Below are positions 8,457-17,876 of a stretch of DNA of 33,763 nucleotides, one piece after another; position 1 is the first letter of the stretch, and each line of letters begins with the position of its first letter. Made by a program: the position numbers and the translations under genes. The stretch comes from Nitrospirota bacterium (GTDB taxonomy: Bacteria > Nitrospirota > Thermodesulfovibrionia > Thermodesulfovibrionales > JdFR-85). The DNA lies in contig JAADGG010000064.1 of NCBI GenBank assembly GCA_013152485.1, forward strand, positions 1-33,763, read 5' to 3'. The notes under the pieces were generated by a model. It ran no database searches. It had not been told where the DNA came from and saw only the letters and a list, made by a program, of their open reading frames with translations.

Positions 8457-8678
8457 GTATAGTATGCCGCTGCAGGCATTAAGTGCTCCATCAGAGACCG
8501 ACCTGTCTTGCGGAGTCCCGATACACACCGGACGGGGAGTTCACCATGAACAGTCGCAGAGGAGGGCTGGATCTTTCCGCGGGGAGCGGCTGACCCACGC
8601 CTGCCTCGTCGTGCGGCGCGGGATTCTCTGCAATCTTTGGCAGGACTGATAAAATTTCCTTCTCAGGAGGATTCATAC

Positions 8679-10421
8679 ATGGCCATTGAAAGGGGTACAA
8701 GCATCAGGGTGAAGCTCACCATCACGTTTCTTGCCGTCATATTGCTGATGGTAACGGCGATCTTCACATACGAGCTGTACGACTTATGGAAAGACCGTGT
8801 AAAGACCACCATCGAAAAACAGAAGACCATCGTCGCAGAGAAGTCCGCGGCCATAAGCGAGCTCCTGTCGAGAGGGGACATGGACGCCGTCAGGAAGTTC
8901 GTTCTGCAGCTCAGGAAGTCCACGCCGGAGCTTGCCTTCTTCATTCTCAGAGACCGCGACGGAAGGATATTCGAGGACTCGTTCAACGGAAAGGTTCCGC
9001 CCGAGCTGAAGAAGGTCGGTCTGAATCCGAAAGAGACCGTCCTGGAACTCTCCGTCGACTCCATCGGAAGGGTGATAAGCATAAGCTATCCGCTGGCCTC
9101 TTACGGAATAGACATCTACGGGACCATGACGGCGGGGTTTTACAAGGTGAGCATCCTCGACATACTCAAGGAACGTTCACTGGTCATAGCCCTCTTCTAC
9201 ATAGCCACGTTCCTCATAGGAATGGCTGTCTCGCTCGCTATATCGTCGAGGATGGTTGAGCCCCTGAAGTCCCTGATGGCCGGAATAGAGGCGATCGGCC
9301 GTGGAGAGTCCGATGTGCGCCTTGCCGTCAGGTCGTCGGACGAGTTCGGCAAGATAGCGGTTGTCTTCAACGAAACGCTCGACAAGCTGCGCGAGTACAT
9401 ACAGACGGACGAGGAGAGGAAGAAGGTCCAGGAAAACGTCATAAGGTTCCTCGAGGTCGTCAGCACAGCGGCCGAGGGAGACCTCACCGTGCGCGCACCC
9501 GTCACGGCCGATGTCTTCGGGTCGATCGCCGATGCCTTCAACCTGATGGTGGATGAACTGTCGCTTCTGCTGAAGGATGTCAGGAAGACCGCCCGCAGCG
9601 TCGGCGAGGAGAGCTTCAGGCTCCTCGAGATGTTCAAGAAGATGGCCGACGGTGCGGAAAGGCAGATGGGGCAGTTGAAGGGGGCGACCGAGGCGGTGAA
9701 CAGGACGGTCGATGCCACGATGAGGATCTCCGACGAGACCGGAGAGGCGACGAGGATCTCCGTACAGGCCTCTGAAGCGGCTTCGAAGGGAGGGGATCTG
9801 GTCAACCAGAGCATCGAGGGCATGAAGGTCATAAGGGCGACGGTCCAGGCAATCAACAAGAAGATGAAGATGCTTTCCGAGAGGATCATAGAGATAGGGA
9901 CCATATCGGGCCTGATCGCGGAGGTTGCGTCGAGGACGAACCTCCTTGCGATGAATGCCTCGATAGAGGCGGCACGGGCCGGAGAGTCGGGAAAGGGATT
10001 TGTCGTCATCGCCGAGGAGATCCGGAGGCTTGCCGACAAGTCTGCGGAGGCGACCAAGCAGATAACCAATATCATACGTGCCATACAGACGGAGGCGAAC
10101 GAGATAACCACGTCACTGGAAGACGAGACCGAGATAGTCGAGCGACAGTCGGCCCTCGCGTCCGAGACCGGTGTGGCCTTCTCCGAGATAGAGGAGTCGG
10201 TCGAGAAGACAAAGGGGATCGTCTCGGAGATATTCCAGCTCTCCCAGGTCCAGCGCGAGATGACGAACGACGTGGTCGTATCGATGGACTCCGTCAACGG
10301 CATCTCACTGGATCTTCTCAGGCTCGTCCAGGATTCAACCACGATATCCGAGAGGCTCTCGGGCTCATCAAAGGAGCTGCTCTCCTCCGTGGAGAAGTTC
10401 AGGATACCCGAGGAGGGGTAG
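8679..10421 (+). CDS. methyl-accepting chemotaxis protein (membrane chemoreceptor, PilJ/PixJ-like context)
   Basis: This 580-residue receptor transmits a periplasmic signal to the CheA/CheW genes that converge on it. TM1 spans about residues 13-35 and a periplasmic region of about 130 residues follows. TM2 lies near 170-190. One HAMP domain follows, and a second HAMP-like segment (EGDLTVRAPVTADVFGS) lies about 80 residues later. The long signalling coiled coil has its conserved hairpin tip at about 415-445 (RTNLLAMNASIEAARAGESGKGF). The ATG at 8679 was chosen because AGGAGG sits eight bases upstream; an in-frame start at 8637 has no such site. Two HAMP-like units and the missing CheR-binding C-terminal pentapeptide, with no CheR or CheB nearby, suggest a PilJ/PixJ-like receptor rather than a flagellar chemotaxis receptor. 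The ligand is unknown. Confidence 0.92.
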   Translation: MAIERGTSIRVKLTITFLAVILLMVTAIFTYELYDLWKDRVKTTIEKQKTIVAEKSAAISELLSRGDMDAVRKFVLQLRKSTPELAFFILRDRDGRIFEDSFNGKVPPELKKVGLNPKETVLELSVDSIGRVISISYPLASYGIDIYGTMTAGFYKVSILDILKERSLVIALFYIATFLIGMAVSLAISSRMVEPLKSLMAGIEAIGRGESDVRLAVRSSDEFGKIAVVFNETLDKLREYIQTDEERKKVQENVIRFLEVVSTAAEGDLTVRAPVTADVFGSIADAFNLMVDELSLLLKDVRKTARSVGEESFRLLEMFKKMADGAERQMGQLKGATEAVNRTVDATMRISDETGEATRISVQASEAASKGGDLVNQSIEGMKVIRATVQAINKKMKMLSERIIEIGTISGLIAEVASRTNLLAMNASIEAARAGESGKGFVVIAEEIRRLADKSAEATKQITNIIRAIQTEANEITTSLEDETEIVERQSALASETGVAFSEIEESVEKTKGIVSEIFQLSQVQREMTNDVVVSMDSVNGISLDLLRLVQDSTTISERLSGSSKELLSSVEKFRIPEEG

Positions 10422-10480
10422 GCGGATTGCCGGCTGCCGCGGCGCGTGCGAGGGGCCTGTCATGGCGGGACAACCGCCGC

Positions 10481-12745
10481 TCAGGTCGGAAGATGGCTCT
10501 CCAGGGACTCCCTGACCGTCTCCAGCAGGGACTCCTCCTCGAAGGGTTTGACAAGGTACTTGCCGGCCCCGAGAGAGGCGGCCTTTTCCTTGTGCTTTTC
10601 ACTGCCGCGTGAGGTCAGTATCACGACCGGGACGGTTTCGGAAACACCCTTCCTCTGGAGTTCCCTCAGCAGCTCGTAACCGTGCATGACCGGCATCTCG
10701 AGGTCGGTGATGATGAGGTCGACGGGGTGCTCGTCGATCACCGTGAGCGCCTCCATGCCGTTCGATGCAGTGAATACACTGTATCCGTTCTGTCGGAGGA
10801 TCATGCTTACGAACTTGCGGATGCTCAGCGAGTCGTCCACTATCAGGATGGCGGGCTTCTGCTCCACCTCTACGGGCTCGGGCTGCTGCGGCTCTCTGTC
10901 AACCGGCTGTTCAAGCAGGGCCACGGGGTTCAGTACCGGCATCAGTCTTCCCCCAGCCGATATGCTCACTCCGGAGTAATACCTGAGACCTTCAAGGAAT
11001 CGTCCCAGCGGCTTTATGACGGTATCCTCCTGGCCGGTTATCGAGTCCACCATGAGGGCGGCTTGCCTGCCCGGCATCAGACTGAATACGATCGCCGGGA
11101 CCTTCGGTCCCCTCTCCGCAGGGCTGAGCCCGAGCAGTCTGCAGATGTCCTTGGCCTCGATACGGGCATCCCGCAGCGGGACGGTCCCGGTTTCCGGGTC
11201 GAAATCCCCGGTATCGACCTCCATAAGTTCCTGGATAAGGCTTGACGGTACGGCGAACTCTATGCCGCCGGCGGAGAACCTCACGGTGTTTACTATTATG
11301 AAGGTGAGGGGAAGCCTTATCCTGAAGATCGTCCCCTTTCCCTCTGAAGTTGCTACGCTTATCCTGCCGTTCATCTCGGTTATCGTCTCCCTGACCACAT
11401 CGAGCCCGACTCCACGGCCTGACGTCATGTCGGTCTCTTCGAGGGTCGAAAACCCGGGGCTGAAGAGTATGCCGAGCAGCCGTCCCTTGGAGACCCGTTC
11501 TCCCTTCTTCAGGAGCCCGGTCCTTACGGCCTTTCCGTATACTGCGCCGAGGTCTATCCCCCTTCCGTCGTCCTTGACGTCTATCACCACACTGTTGCCC
11601 TCTCTTCTTGCTGCAAGGGAAATCCGTCCTTCCTTCGGCTTCCCCTTCGAGAGCCTCTCCTCGGGTGTCTCTATGCCGTGTGAGATTGCATTCCGTATTA
11701 TATGCAGGAGGGGCTCGAAGAGCCGCTCGAAAATGACCCTGTCGATGCGTGTTTCGGTACCGCTTACTATGAATCTGATCTTCTTTCCGGAGCGGTGTGC
11801 GAGGTCCCGTATCGTCCTTGTGAACCTGTGGAACAGCCTGCCCGCCTCCACCATTCTCGAGCGTGAGACAAGATCCCTCATGTCGGTGTTGATCCTGTCG
11901 ATCATCCTGATGTGCTCCGAGAACCTGACGAGGAATTCGGCGGAGTCCTTGAGCGCCTCTGTTATGTCGTCCATTATCTCGTGGAGCTTGTGAGTGAAGA
12001 GGTTCAGCTCGTCGTACCTGTCGAACTCGAGCTCCCTGAAGTCTTCAAGCAGTGCGTCCACGTAGGTGATCTTGTCAGGGATCGAGTAGGCGTACCTGCT
12101 GCTGAAATCGTTTATCTCCCTCATCAGCCTGCTGCCTGCATACTCGATCTCGTCCTTGAGGTCGAGCACGGCCTTTGTTTCTGTAAGCAGATAGTTCTTG
12201 ATTACGGTCAGCTCTCCGACGAGGTTCATCATCTGCTCTATGTTGTCGACATGGACCCTGACGTAATTCGAGAGGACCTCGGAGTCCTCCCTCTTGCGCG
12301 GCTGCGGTCTCTTCTCTTCGGAGCGTTTCTCTTTCAAGGGCCGGGCGGTCCCTGCGGGTTCCCGGCCCGAGAGGATAGCCTTCAGGCTCTCCTCGACTTC
12401 GTCGGCGATCTCGCGCGTTTCAGGGGCCCCGCTCGTGATCTCCGAGACGAGGTGCTTGATGGCGTCCAGAGTGTGGAGGAGCCAGTCGACGACCGGCCTT
12501 GTGACCGGAGTGTTGCCGTCCCTTATGGACTCGAGGACGTCTTCGAGGTTGTGTGCGACACGGTTTACCGTGTCGAGCTTGACCAGTGCCGCAGAGCCCT
12601 TGAGAGTGTGTGCCGCCCTGAAGAGCTCCTGTATGCCGGCGAGGTCTGACGGGTTCTTCTCGAGTTCGAGAAAGCCCTTCTCGAGCACTACCAGGTGTTC
12701 TTCAGCCTCTGCGAGGAAGAAATCCCGCAAACCCTTTTCCGCCAT
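10481..12745 (-). CDS. cheA: hybrid CheA histidine kinase with C-terminal receiver domain
   Basis: This is the core kinase of the chemosensory system, 754 residues. Domains in order: P1 Hpt (about 1-110) with phospho-acceptor H46 in RAAHTLKGSAAL; a charged linker without a clear P2; the P3 dimerisation helices; P4 ATPase with N box HIIRNAISHGIE (about 345-355) and G box SGRGVGLDVV (about 440); the P5 CheW-like domain; and a C-terminal CheY-like receiver with D681 in LIITDLEMP and KPF near the end. CheA-REC hybrids with one Hpt occur in alternative chemosensory systems such as FrzE and PixL; PilL/ChpA has more Hpt units. The CheW stop and this ATG overlap as TGATG; a GTG one codon upstream is also possible. 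The gene is last in its operon and converges on the MCP gene. Confidence 0.93.
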   Translation of the reverse strand: MAEKGLRDFFLAEAEEHLVVLEKGFLELEKNPSDLAGIQELFRAAHTLKGSAALVKLDTVNRVAHNLEDVLESIRDGNTPVTRPVVDWLLHTLDAIKHLVSEITSGAPETREIADEVEESLKAILSGREPAGTARPLKEKRSEEKRPQPRKREDSEVLSNYVRVHVDNIEQMMNLVGELTVIKNYLLTETKAVLDLKDEIEYAGSRLMREINDFSSRYAYSIPDKITYVDALLEDFRELEFDRYDELNLFTHKLHEIMDDITEALKDSAEFLVRFSEHIRMIDRINTDMRDLVSRSRMVEAGRLFHRFTRTIRDLAHRSGKKIRFIVSGTETRIDRVIFERLFEPLLHIIRNAISHGIETPEERLSKGKPKEGRISLAARREGNSVVIDVKDDGRGIDLGAVYGKAVRTGLLKKGERVSKGRLLGILFSPGFSTLEETDMTSGRGVGLDVVRETITEMNGRISVATSEGKGTIFRIRLPLTFIIVNTVRFSAGGIEFAVPSSLIQELMEVDTGDFDPETGTVPLRDARIEAKDICRLLGLSPAERGPKVPAIVFSLMPGRQAALMVDSITGQEDTVIKPLGRFLEGLRYYSGVSISAGGRLMPVLNPVALLEQPVDREPQQPEPVEVEQKPAILIVDDSLSIRKFVSMILRQNGYSVFTASNGMEALTVIDEHPVDLIITDLEMPVMHGYELLRELQRKGVSETVPVVILTSRGSEKHKEKAASLGAGKYLVKPFEEESLLETVRESLESHLPT

Positions 12746-13152
12746 CACCTCACCCTGTATGTTTCGAAGAATTCCGGCACGTCGATGAATTCGCCCTTGT
12801 AATCCGCCGAGAGGTCCGGCATCTCGTTTACGGTGATCCCGAGAAGTGCCTTCTCAACCTCCAGCACCACGAGCCACCTCTCGGAGGCCCTGTCCTCGGG
12901 GATCTCCTTCAGTACGGCGAGATTCACCACGGGCACCGCGGTTCCCCGAAGTGATGTTATCCCCTCTACGTAAGATGGGCTGAGCGGAAGGGGGATGACC
13001 TCCGACAGCTCCGCCACGCCCTTGAGGTACTCCATCTCCACGGAGAACTCCCTTCCCCCCACAGTGAATACGCAGACCCTCGGTTCGGGTGTTACGTACT
13101 CTTCCTCGGGAGTTTCCTGGTTCTCTTCCGGTGTGTCCGTGTCTTCAACCAT
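12745..13152 (-). CDS. cheW: CheW-like adaptor protein
   Basis: This 135-residue single-domain adaptor couples the chemoreceptor to CheA. The first 22 residues are acidic and disordered (repeated E, T and P). The beta-barrel CheW fold follows from VCVFTVGGREFSVEMEYLKGV through SLRGTAVPVVNL, the conserved core that binds CheA P5 and receptor tips, to the C-terminal FIDVPEFFETYRVR. The protein is slightly shorter than flagellar CheW. It lies between the CheY-like gene (39-base gap) and CheA (TGATG overlap). A purine-rich GAGGGGAAG eight bases before the ATG serves as ribosome site. The position matches PixI or PilI in pili-controlling clusters. Confidence 0.9.
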   Translation of the reverse strand: MVEDTDTPEENQETPEEEYVTPEPRVCVFTVGGREFSVEMEYLKGVAELSEVIPLPLSPSYVEGITSLRGTAVPVVNLAVLKEIPEDRASERWLVVLEVEKALLGITVNEMPDLSADYKGEFIDVPEFFETYRVR

Positions 13153-13191
13153 ATTGCAGGCTTCCCCTCAGCGGCGGCCTTGCCTTCATCA

Positions 13192-13560
13192 TCAGCCGGC
13201 CGGGAGGTGTTTTTTAACGGCATTCAGGAGGTCAGCCGGTTCAAACGGCTTTGTAACATATTCGTCCGCGCCCTGCTTCAACCCCCAGAACCTGTCGCTG
13301 TCCTGAGTCTTTGAAGTTATCATTATTATCGGTATATGGCTGTATTTCTCGTCTCTCTTGAGAGACCTGCATACCTGGAAGCCGTTCTTCTTGGGCATGA
13401 CCACATCGAGTATTATCAGGTCCACCGATTCGGACCTCACCTTCTGCTCGGCCTCGTCTCCGTCCGACGCGGTCAGTATCTCGTAACCGGTCTCCTTCAG
13501 GGCGTTCTTTATGAACTGAAGGTCGGTCATACTGTCTTCTGCTACGAGAATCCTCGGCAT
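13192..13560 (-). CDS. single-domain CheY/PilH-like response regulator
   Basis: This 122-residue stand-alone receiver is probably a phosphoryl acceptor from the hybrid CheA. The acidic pair is E8-D9, the phosphorylation site D52 in LIILDVVMPKKNGFQ, switch Thr in IIMITSKTQDSD and conserved Lys in YVTKPFEPADL. The KKNGFQVCR and WGLKQGADEY blocks recall PilH/PixH receivers. There is no output domain, so it acts by protein contact or as a phosphate sink. Its Shine-Dalgarno AGGAGGTGA is built into the final codons and stop of the upstream REC-PATAN gene, so the two are tightly coupled. Confidence 0.9.
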   Translation of the reverse strand: MPRILVAEDSMTDLQFIKNALKETGYEILTASDGDEAEQKVRSESVDLIILDVVMPKKNGFQVCRSLKRDEKYSHIPIIMITSKTQDSDRFWGLKQGADEYVTKPFEPADLLNAVKKHLPAG

Positions 13561-13566
13561 TTAGGC

Positions 13567-14835
13567 TCACCTCCTGTCATCCTTGATCTTCAACAGTCCG
13601 ATCTTTTGCAGGGAATAGCAAATCCTCTTTGCTTCCAGCTCATCAAGCCTGCTTTCAATTATAATATCCTTCAACCTCGTTTTTCCATCGATGAGTGAGA
13701 ATATCCTGAGCTCCTTGTCATCGAGGGTCAAGCCCTCGAGGGCATCTTCATTGGTTATCAGCCTCAGCGGGACCATGTCGTCACTCCTGAATATTTCAGC
13801 GGCGAGCCTGCCCTCGTCCAGCTTCCTGAGACCGTCGAGAATGAGGGCGCTGGTCGAGAGTCTGAACTTTATGTCACTGAGGTTCAGCGGAAGGGGCACC
13901 TCCTCCAGATAGAACTGTCCGGACGTGGCCGAGAGCGTATGGAATATCGCGTCCTCGGTCAGGCGCTTCAGGTACTCCATGAGCTCCTCATCCGTAATGG
14001 AGCCCTTCTGTACGAGGACCCTGCCCACGGGCAGGTTCAGTTTTTTTGCCTCGGATATTATGCCCTTCAGGTCCTTTTTCTTGAGTCTCTTCTCTTCGAC
14101 GAGAAGATCGGTGAGAAACGTCCTGTAGCCCGGCTTGCTAATGGTGGAGAAGACGACCTGTCCCCTCTCGAGGTAGATCTCCGAGTTGAGGTTGGTCGAG
14201 ACTACGGACAGCCGGCCTGAAAGGTTCAGCATCCCTATGAACTGCAGTACGTCTGCAACCGTCAGGTACCTAAGCTCACCCGACAGTATCAGCCCGGTCG
14301 ACCGGGCGACCTCTGTCTCCTTCAGTACCTCGACCATCAGGGTCTTCAGCAGGACCCTGAACTCCCTCTCGAAGTAATAGCGCAGCAGCTTGTCTATTCC
14401 CTCGATCAGTTCCCCGTGTGTCTCCACAGGGGCAGGCTGGAACGTCTCCGCCGGTGCCTCCTGGACCCCCAGCACCTCGTTTATCTTCGCGATGAGCTCG
14501 TCCGGTTCAAAGGGCTTCTGGAAATAGTGCATTACACAGAACTTCTCCTCGAACGACTGTCCCACATCCTCACCCTTCGAGGTTATCAGTATCAGGGGGA
14601 TGTCCTTCAGCCTGCGGTCGGAGCGTATGAGCTTGCAGAGTTTGTAGCCGTTCATCCTCGGCATCACGAAGTCGACGAGTATTATCGAGGGGAGGACCTT
14701 CCGGGCGATCTCCAGCCCCTCGTCGCCGTCAGGTGCGGTGTATACCTCGTATCCCTCCCTCGAGAGGACCAGCTCCACCAGCCTCCTGACAGTCAGAGAG
14801 TCGTCAACTATGAGAACGGACTTCTTCTTTCCCAT
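13567..14835 (-). CDS. receiver protein with PATAN (DUF4388) domain, PatA/PixG-like
   Basis: The protein has 422 residues and is the probable output of this chemosensory system. The N-terminal receiver (about 1-125) has D11/D12, phosphorylation site D55 in IILVDFVMPRMNGYK, switch Thr in LILITSKGEDV and K in FQKPFEPDEL. A helical linker follows, then a DUF4388/PATAN domain from about 185 (SGELRYLTVADVLQFIGMLN, continuing SGRLSVV and EIYLERGQVVFS) with alpha-helical extensions to about 330. A winged-helix-like tail ends the protein. PATAN-receiver proteins such as PatA and PixG act with CheY, CheW, MCP and CheA in cyanobacterial control of motility and development. Here the order is receiver first and PATAN second, the reverse of PixG. 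A GGAGG site lies four bases before the ATG. Confidence 0.85.
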   Translation of the reverse strand: MGKKKSVLIVDDSLTVRRLVELVLSREGYEVYTAPDGDEGLEIARKVLPSIILVDFVMPRMNGYKLCKLIRSDRRLKDIPLILITSKGEDVGQSFEEKFCVMHYFQKPFEPDELIAKINEVLGVQEAPAETFQPAPVETHGELIEGIDKLLRYYFEREFRVLLKTLMVEVLKETEVARSTGLILSGELRYLTVADVLQFIGMLNLSGRLSVVSTNLNSEIYLERGQVVFSTISKPGYRTFLTDLLVEEKRLKKKDLKGIISEAKKLNLPVGRVLVQKGSITDEELMEYLKRLTEDAIFHTLSATSGQFYLEEVPLPLNLSDIKFRLSTSALILDGLRKLDEGRLAAEIFRSDDMVPLRLITNEDALEGLTLDDKELRIFSLIDGKTRLKDIIIESRLDELEAKRICYSLQKIGLLKIKDDRR

Positions 14836-14858
14836 ACCGCCTCCAAACGGGGGTGTTG

Positions 14859-15182
14859 TTATTCGTCGAATATGAAGATATATTCGTCAGGTCTTGAGAG
14901 ATTCATCTCTTCCCGGGCGTGTTTCTCTATGTAGAAGGGATTTTCCGTCAGCAGCGTAATCTCCTCGCTGAGCTTCACGTTCTCTTTCTGGAGATCTGCG
15001 ATCTCAGCGATCACCTCGGTACGCTTCGCCTTCAGCTCGAAGAATCTCACAACACCGTTTTCATCGAATAAGAGGGTCCACACCAGATACAGTGTGAATA
15101 TCAGCAGAAGTGTCACACAGACCGTCGACTGCTTCTTCCTCTCGTTTATCACCTGTTTTCTCAGCAGGTTTTGAGGATACAT
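14859..15182 (-). CDS. ftsB: FtsB/DivIC-like septum formation protein
   Basis: This small bitopic division protein has 107 residues with the ATG at 15182. A short basic cytoplasmic tail (RKQVINERKKQ) precedes one transmembrane helix (about 19-37, VCVTLLLIFTLYLVWTLLF). A periplasmic coiled coil follows (about 45-80, with AEIADLQKENVKLSEEI), then the family-typical end of NPFYIEKHAREEMNLSRPDEYIF. Such proteins bridge FtsL and FtsQ and help activate septal peptidoglycan synthesis. The start at 15182 is supported by GGAG six bases upstream; in-frame ATGs at 15194 and 15221 are less well placed. It lies 23 bases upstream of the REC-PATAN gene in the same direction, so it may be the first gene of the chemosensory operon. 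No other division genes lie next to it. Confidence 0.85.
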   Translation of the reverse strand: MYPQNLLRKQVINERKKQSTVCVTLLLIFTLYLVWTLLFDENGVVRFFELKAKRTEVIAEIADLQKENVKLSEEITLLTENPFYIEKHAREEMNLSRPDEYIFIFDE

Positions 15183-15192
15183 GTTAAACTCC

Positions 15193-15201
15193 ATTATATC
15201 A
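15193..15201 (-). promoter_or_regulatory. extended -10 element before ftsB
   Basis: TGATATAAT on the minus strand is a perfect extended -10 box ten bases upstream of the chosen ftsB ATG. A start seven bases downstream of it would exclude the GGAG ribosome site from the mRNA, so either the transcript is nearly leaderless or this box is not the active promoter. No clear -35 box is seen. Confidence 0.35.
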
Positions 15202-15322
15202 TAATTTCTGAAATATAGCATAACCGGTTCCCCGGAAAGGCGCCCGCGAGGCTGTCCGGAGTCGGAGGCTGCGCCGTCTGCAGCGCCCTAAACAATCCGG
15301 CGTCCCTTCTGTTAAATATCGC

Positions 15323-16455
15323 GTGTATGAAGAAGGCCTTGAAACGCTGAAAAGGGAGGGACTCCTCAGGAGCATAAGCGACAGGGACTCTCCTCAGGGC
15401 AGAGTCGTGAGGGTGCGGGGAGGAGAGTTCATAAACTTTTCCTCCAACGACTACCTCGGCCTGTGCAATCACGACTCCGTCCGCAAGGCTGCCGTCAGGG
15501 CCCTTGAGGAGTACGGCACGGGCAGCGGTGCATCGAGGCTTCTCTCCGGGGGGAGCACGCTTCACCGGAGGCTCGAGCGCCTTGTCTCGAGGCTCAAGGC
15601 AACAGAGGCATCCATACTCTTCGGTTCCGGATATGCCGCGAACACCGGGGTCATCCCGGCAATAGCCGGCGGCGACACGACGATATTCAGCGACGAGCTG
15701 AACCATGCCAGCCTGATAGACGGCTGCCGCCTCAGCAGGGCCGGAACCGTGATCTACAGGCACGGCGACATGGATCACCTCGACGGACTGCTGCGCAGGG
15801 AGTGCAGGGGCAGGCCGCTGATAGTCACCGACTCGGTCTTCAGCATGGATGGAGACATAGCGCCGTTGACGGACCTGAGACGGCTGGCGCTCAGCTACTC
15901 TGCACTGCTGTACATAGACGATGCGCACGGCACCGGCGTGCTCGGCCGCGGCAGGGGCGCGCTCGCTCACTTCGGCATCTCTCCCGAGCCCTTCATGATA
16001 CAGATGGGGACCCTTTCGAAGGCTGCAGGCTCGTACGGCGCCTTCGTTGCCGCAGACGGGGGAGTGATCAAGTGGCTGACGAACACGGCGCGGACGCTCG
16101 TATACTCCACGGCCCTGCCGGCCCATCTCGTCGCAGCCTCGCTCGAGGCCGTCGAGATCATACTGAACGATACCTCCCTGGTGGAGAGGCTCTGGGACAA
16201 CAGGGATCGTCTCGTCAGCGGGCTTCACTCCATCGGAGTGGATACCGGCCGGTCCGAGACCCCGATCGTGCCCGTTCTGCTCGAGGAGACCGGTTCGGCC
16301 GTTCGTCTCTCGGAGTTTCTGCTGGACCGCGGGATATATGCACCTGCAATCAGGAAGCCGACGGTGAGGATACCGAGGCTGCGGCTTACGGTCACTGCGG
16401 CACATACGGAGGAGGATATAGGGCTCCTCGTCAGGAGTCTGAAGGAGGCAAGGGA

Positions 16456-16471
<16 letters not shown>
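15323..16471 (+). CDS. bioF: 8-amino-7-oxononanoate synthase
   Basis: BioF condenses pimeloyl-ACP (or pimeloyl-CoA) with L-alanine in a PLP-dependent step that opens the committed biotin pathway. The 382-residue protein has the alpha-oxoamine synthase hallmarks: FSSNDYLGL near the start, GSGASRLLSG, the cofactor-stacking His in ELNHASLIDG (H128), FSMDGDIAPL, D200 and H202 in DDAHGTGVLG, and the PLP-binding K233 in GTLSKAAGSYGA. Length is normal. The start is a GTG at 15323 with no clear ribosome site; no other in-frame start lies upstream in reach. An ATG at 15327 is in another frame. The gene begins 140 bases from the divergent ftsB start and overlaps the SDR gene by 16 bases. I could not find a convincing BirA-type operator in the intergenic gap. 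Confidence 0.93.
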
Positions 16472-17872
<1,401 letters not shown>

Positions 17873-17876
17873 GGAC

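Larger units (their letters stand above)
8351..8678. other. 328-base divergent intergenic region with long MCP leader
   Basis: No gene is supported here. The region carries the near-leaderless promoter of the response regulator on the minus strand and a strong promoter for the chemoreceptor on the plus strand. The plus-strand leader is about 215 bases. It contains a small hairpin with arms ATGCC and GGCAT at 8464-8479, close to the predicted transcript start, and a longer imperfect hairpin at 8594-8622 (CCCACGCC against GGCGCGGG, one mismatch). I do not recognise a known riboswitch class; the conserved core of the GEMM c-di-GMP riboswitch was looked for and not seen. Confidence 0.5.

Noticed and set aside
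9197-10342. A minus-strand frame of 381 codons opposite the chemoreceptor gene
   Set aside because: It is Ser/Thr-rich antisense of a coiled coil with no recognisable domain and no ribosome site. The plus-strand MCP explains the region.
11016-11993. A plus-strand frame of 325 codons opposite cheA
   Set aside because: Ser/Pro-rich shadow of the CheA kinase domain. The minus-strand protein has all catalytic motifs.
15183-15322. BirA operator controlling bioF
   Set aside because: I looked for the two-arm TTGTAAACC-type palindrome and found no convincing match.
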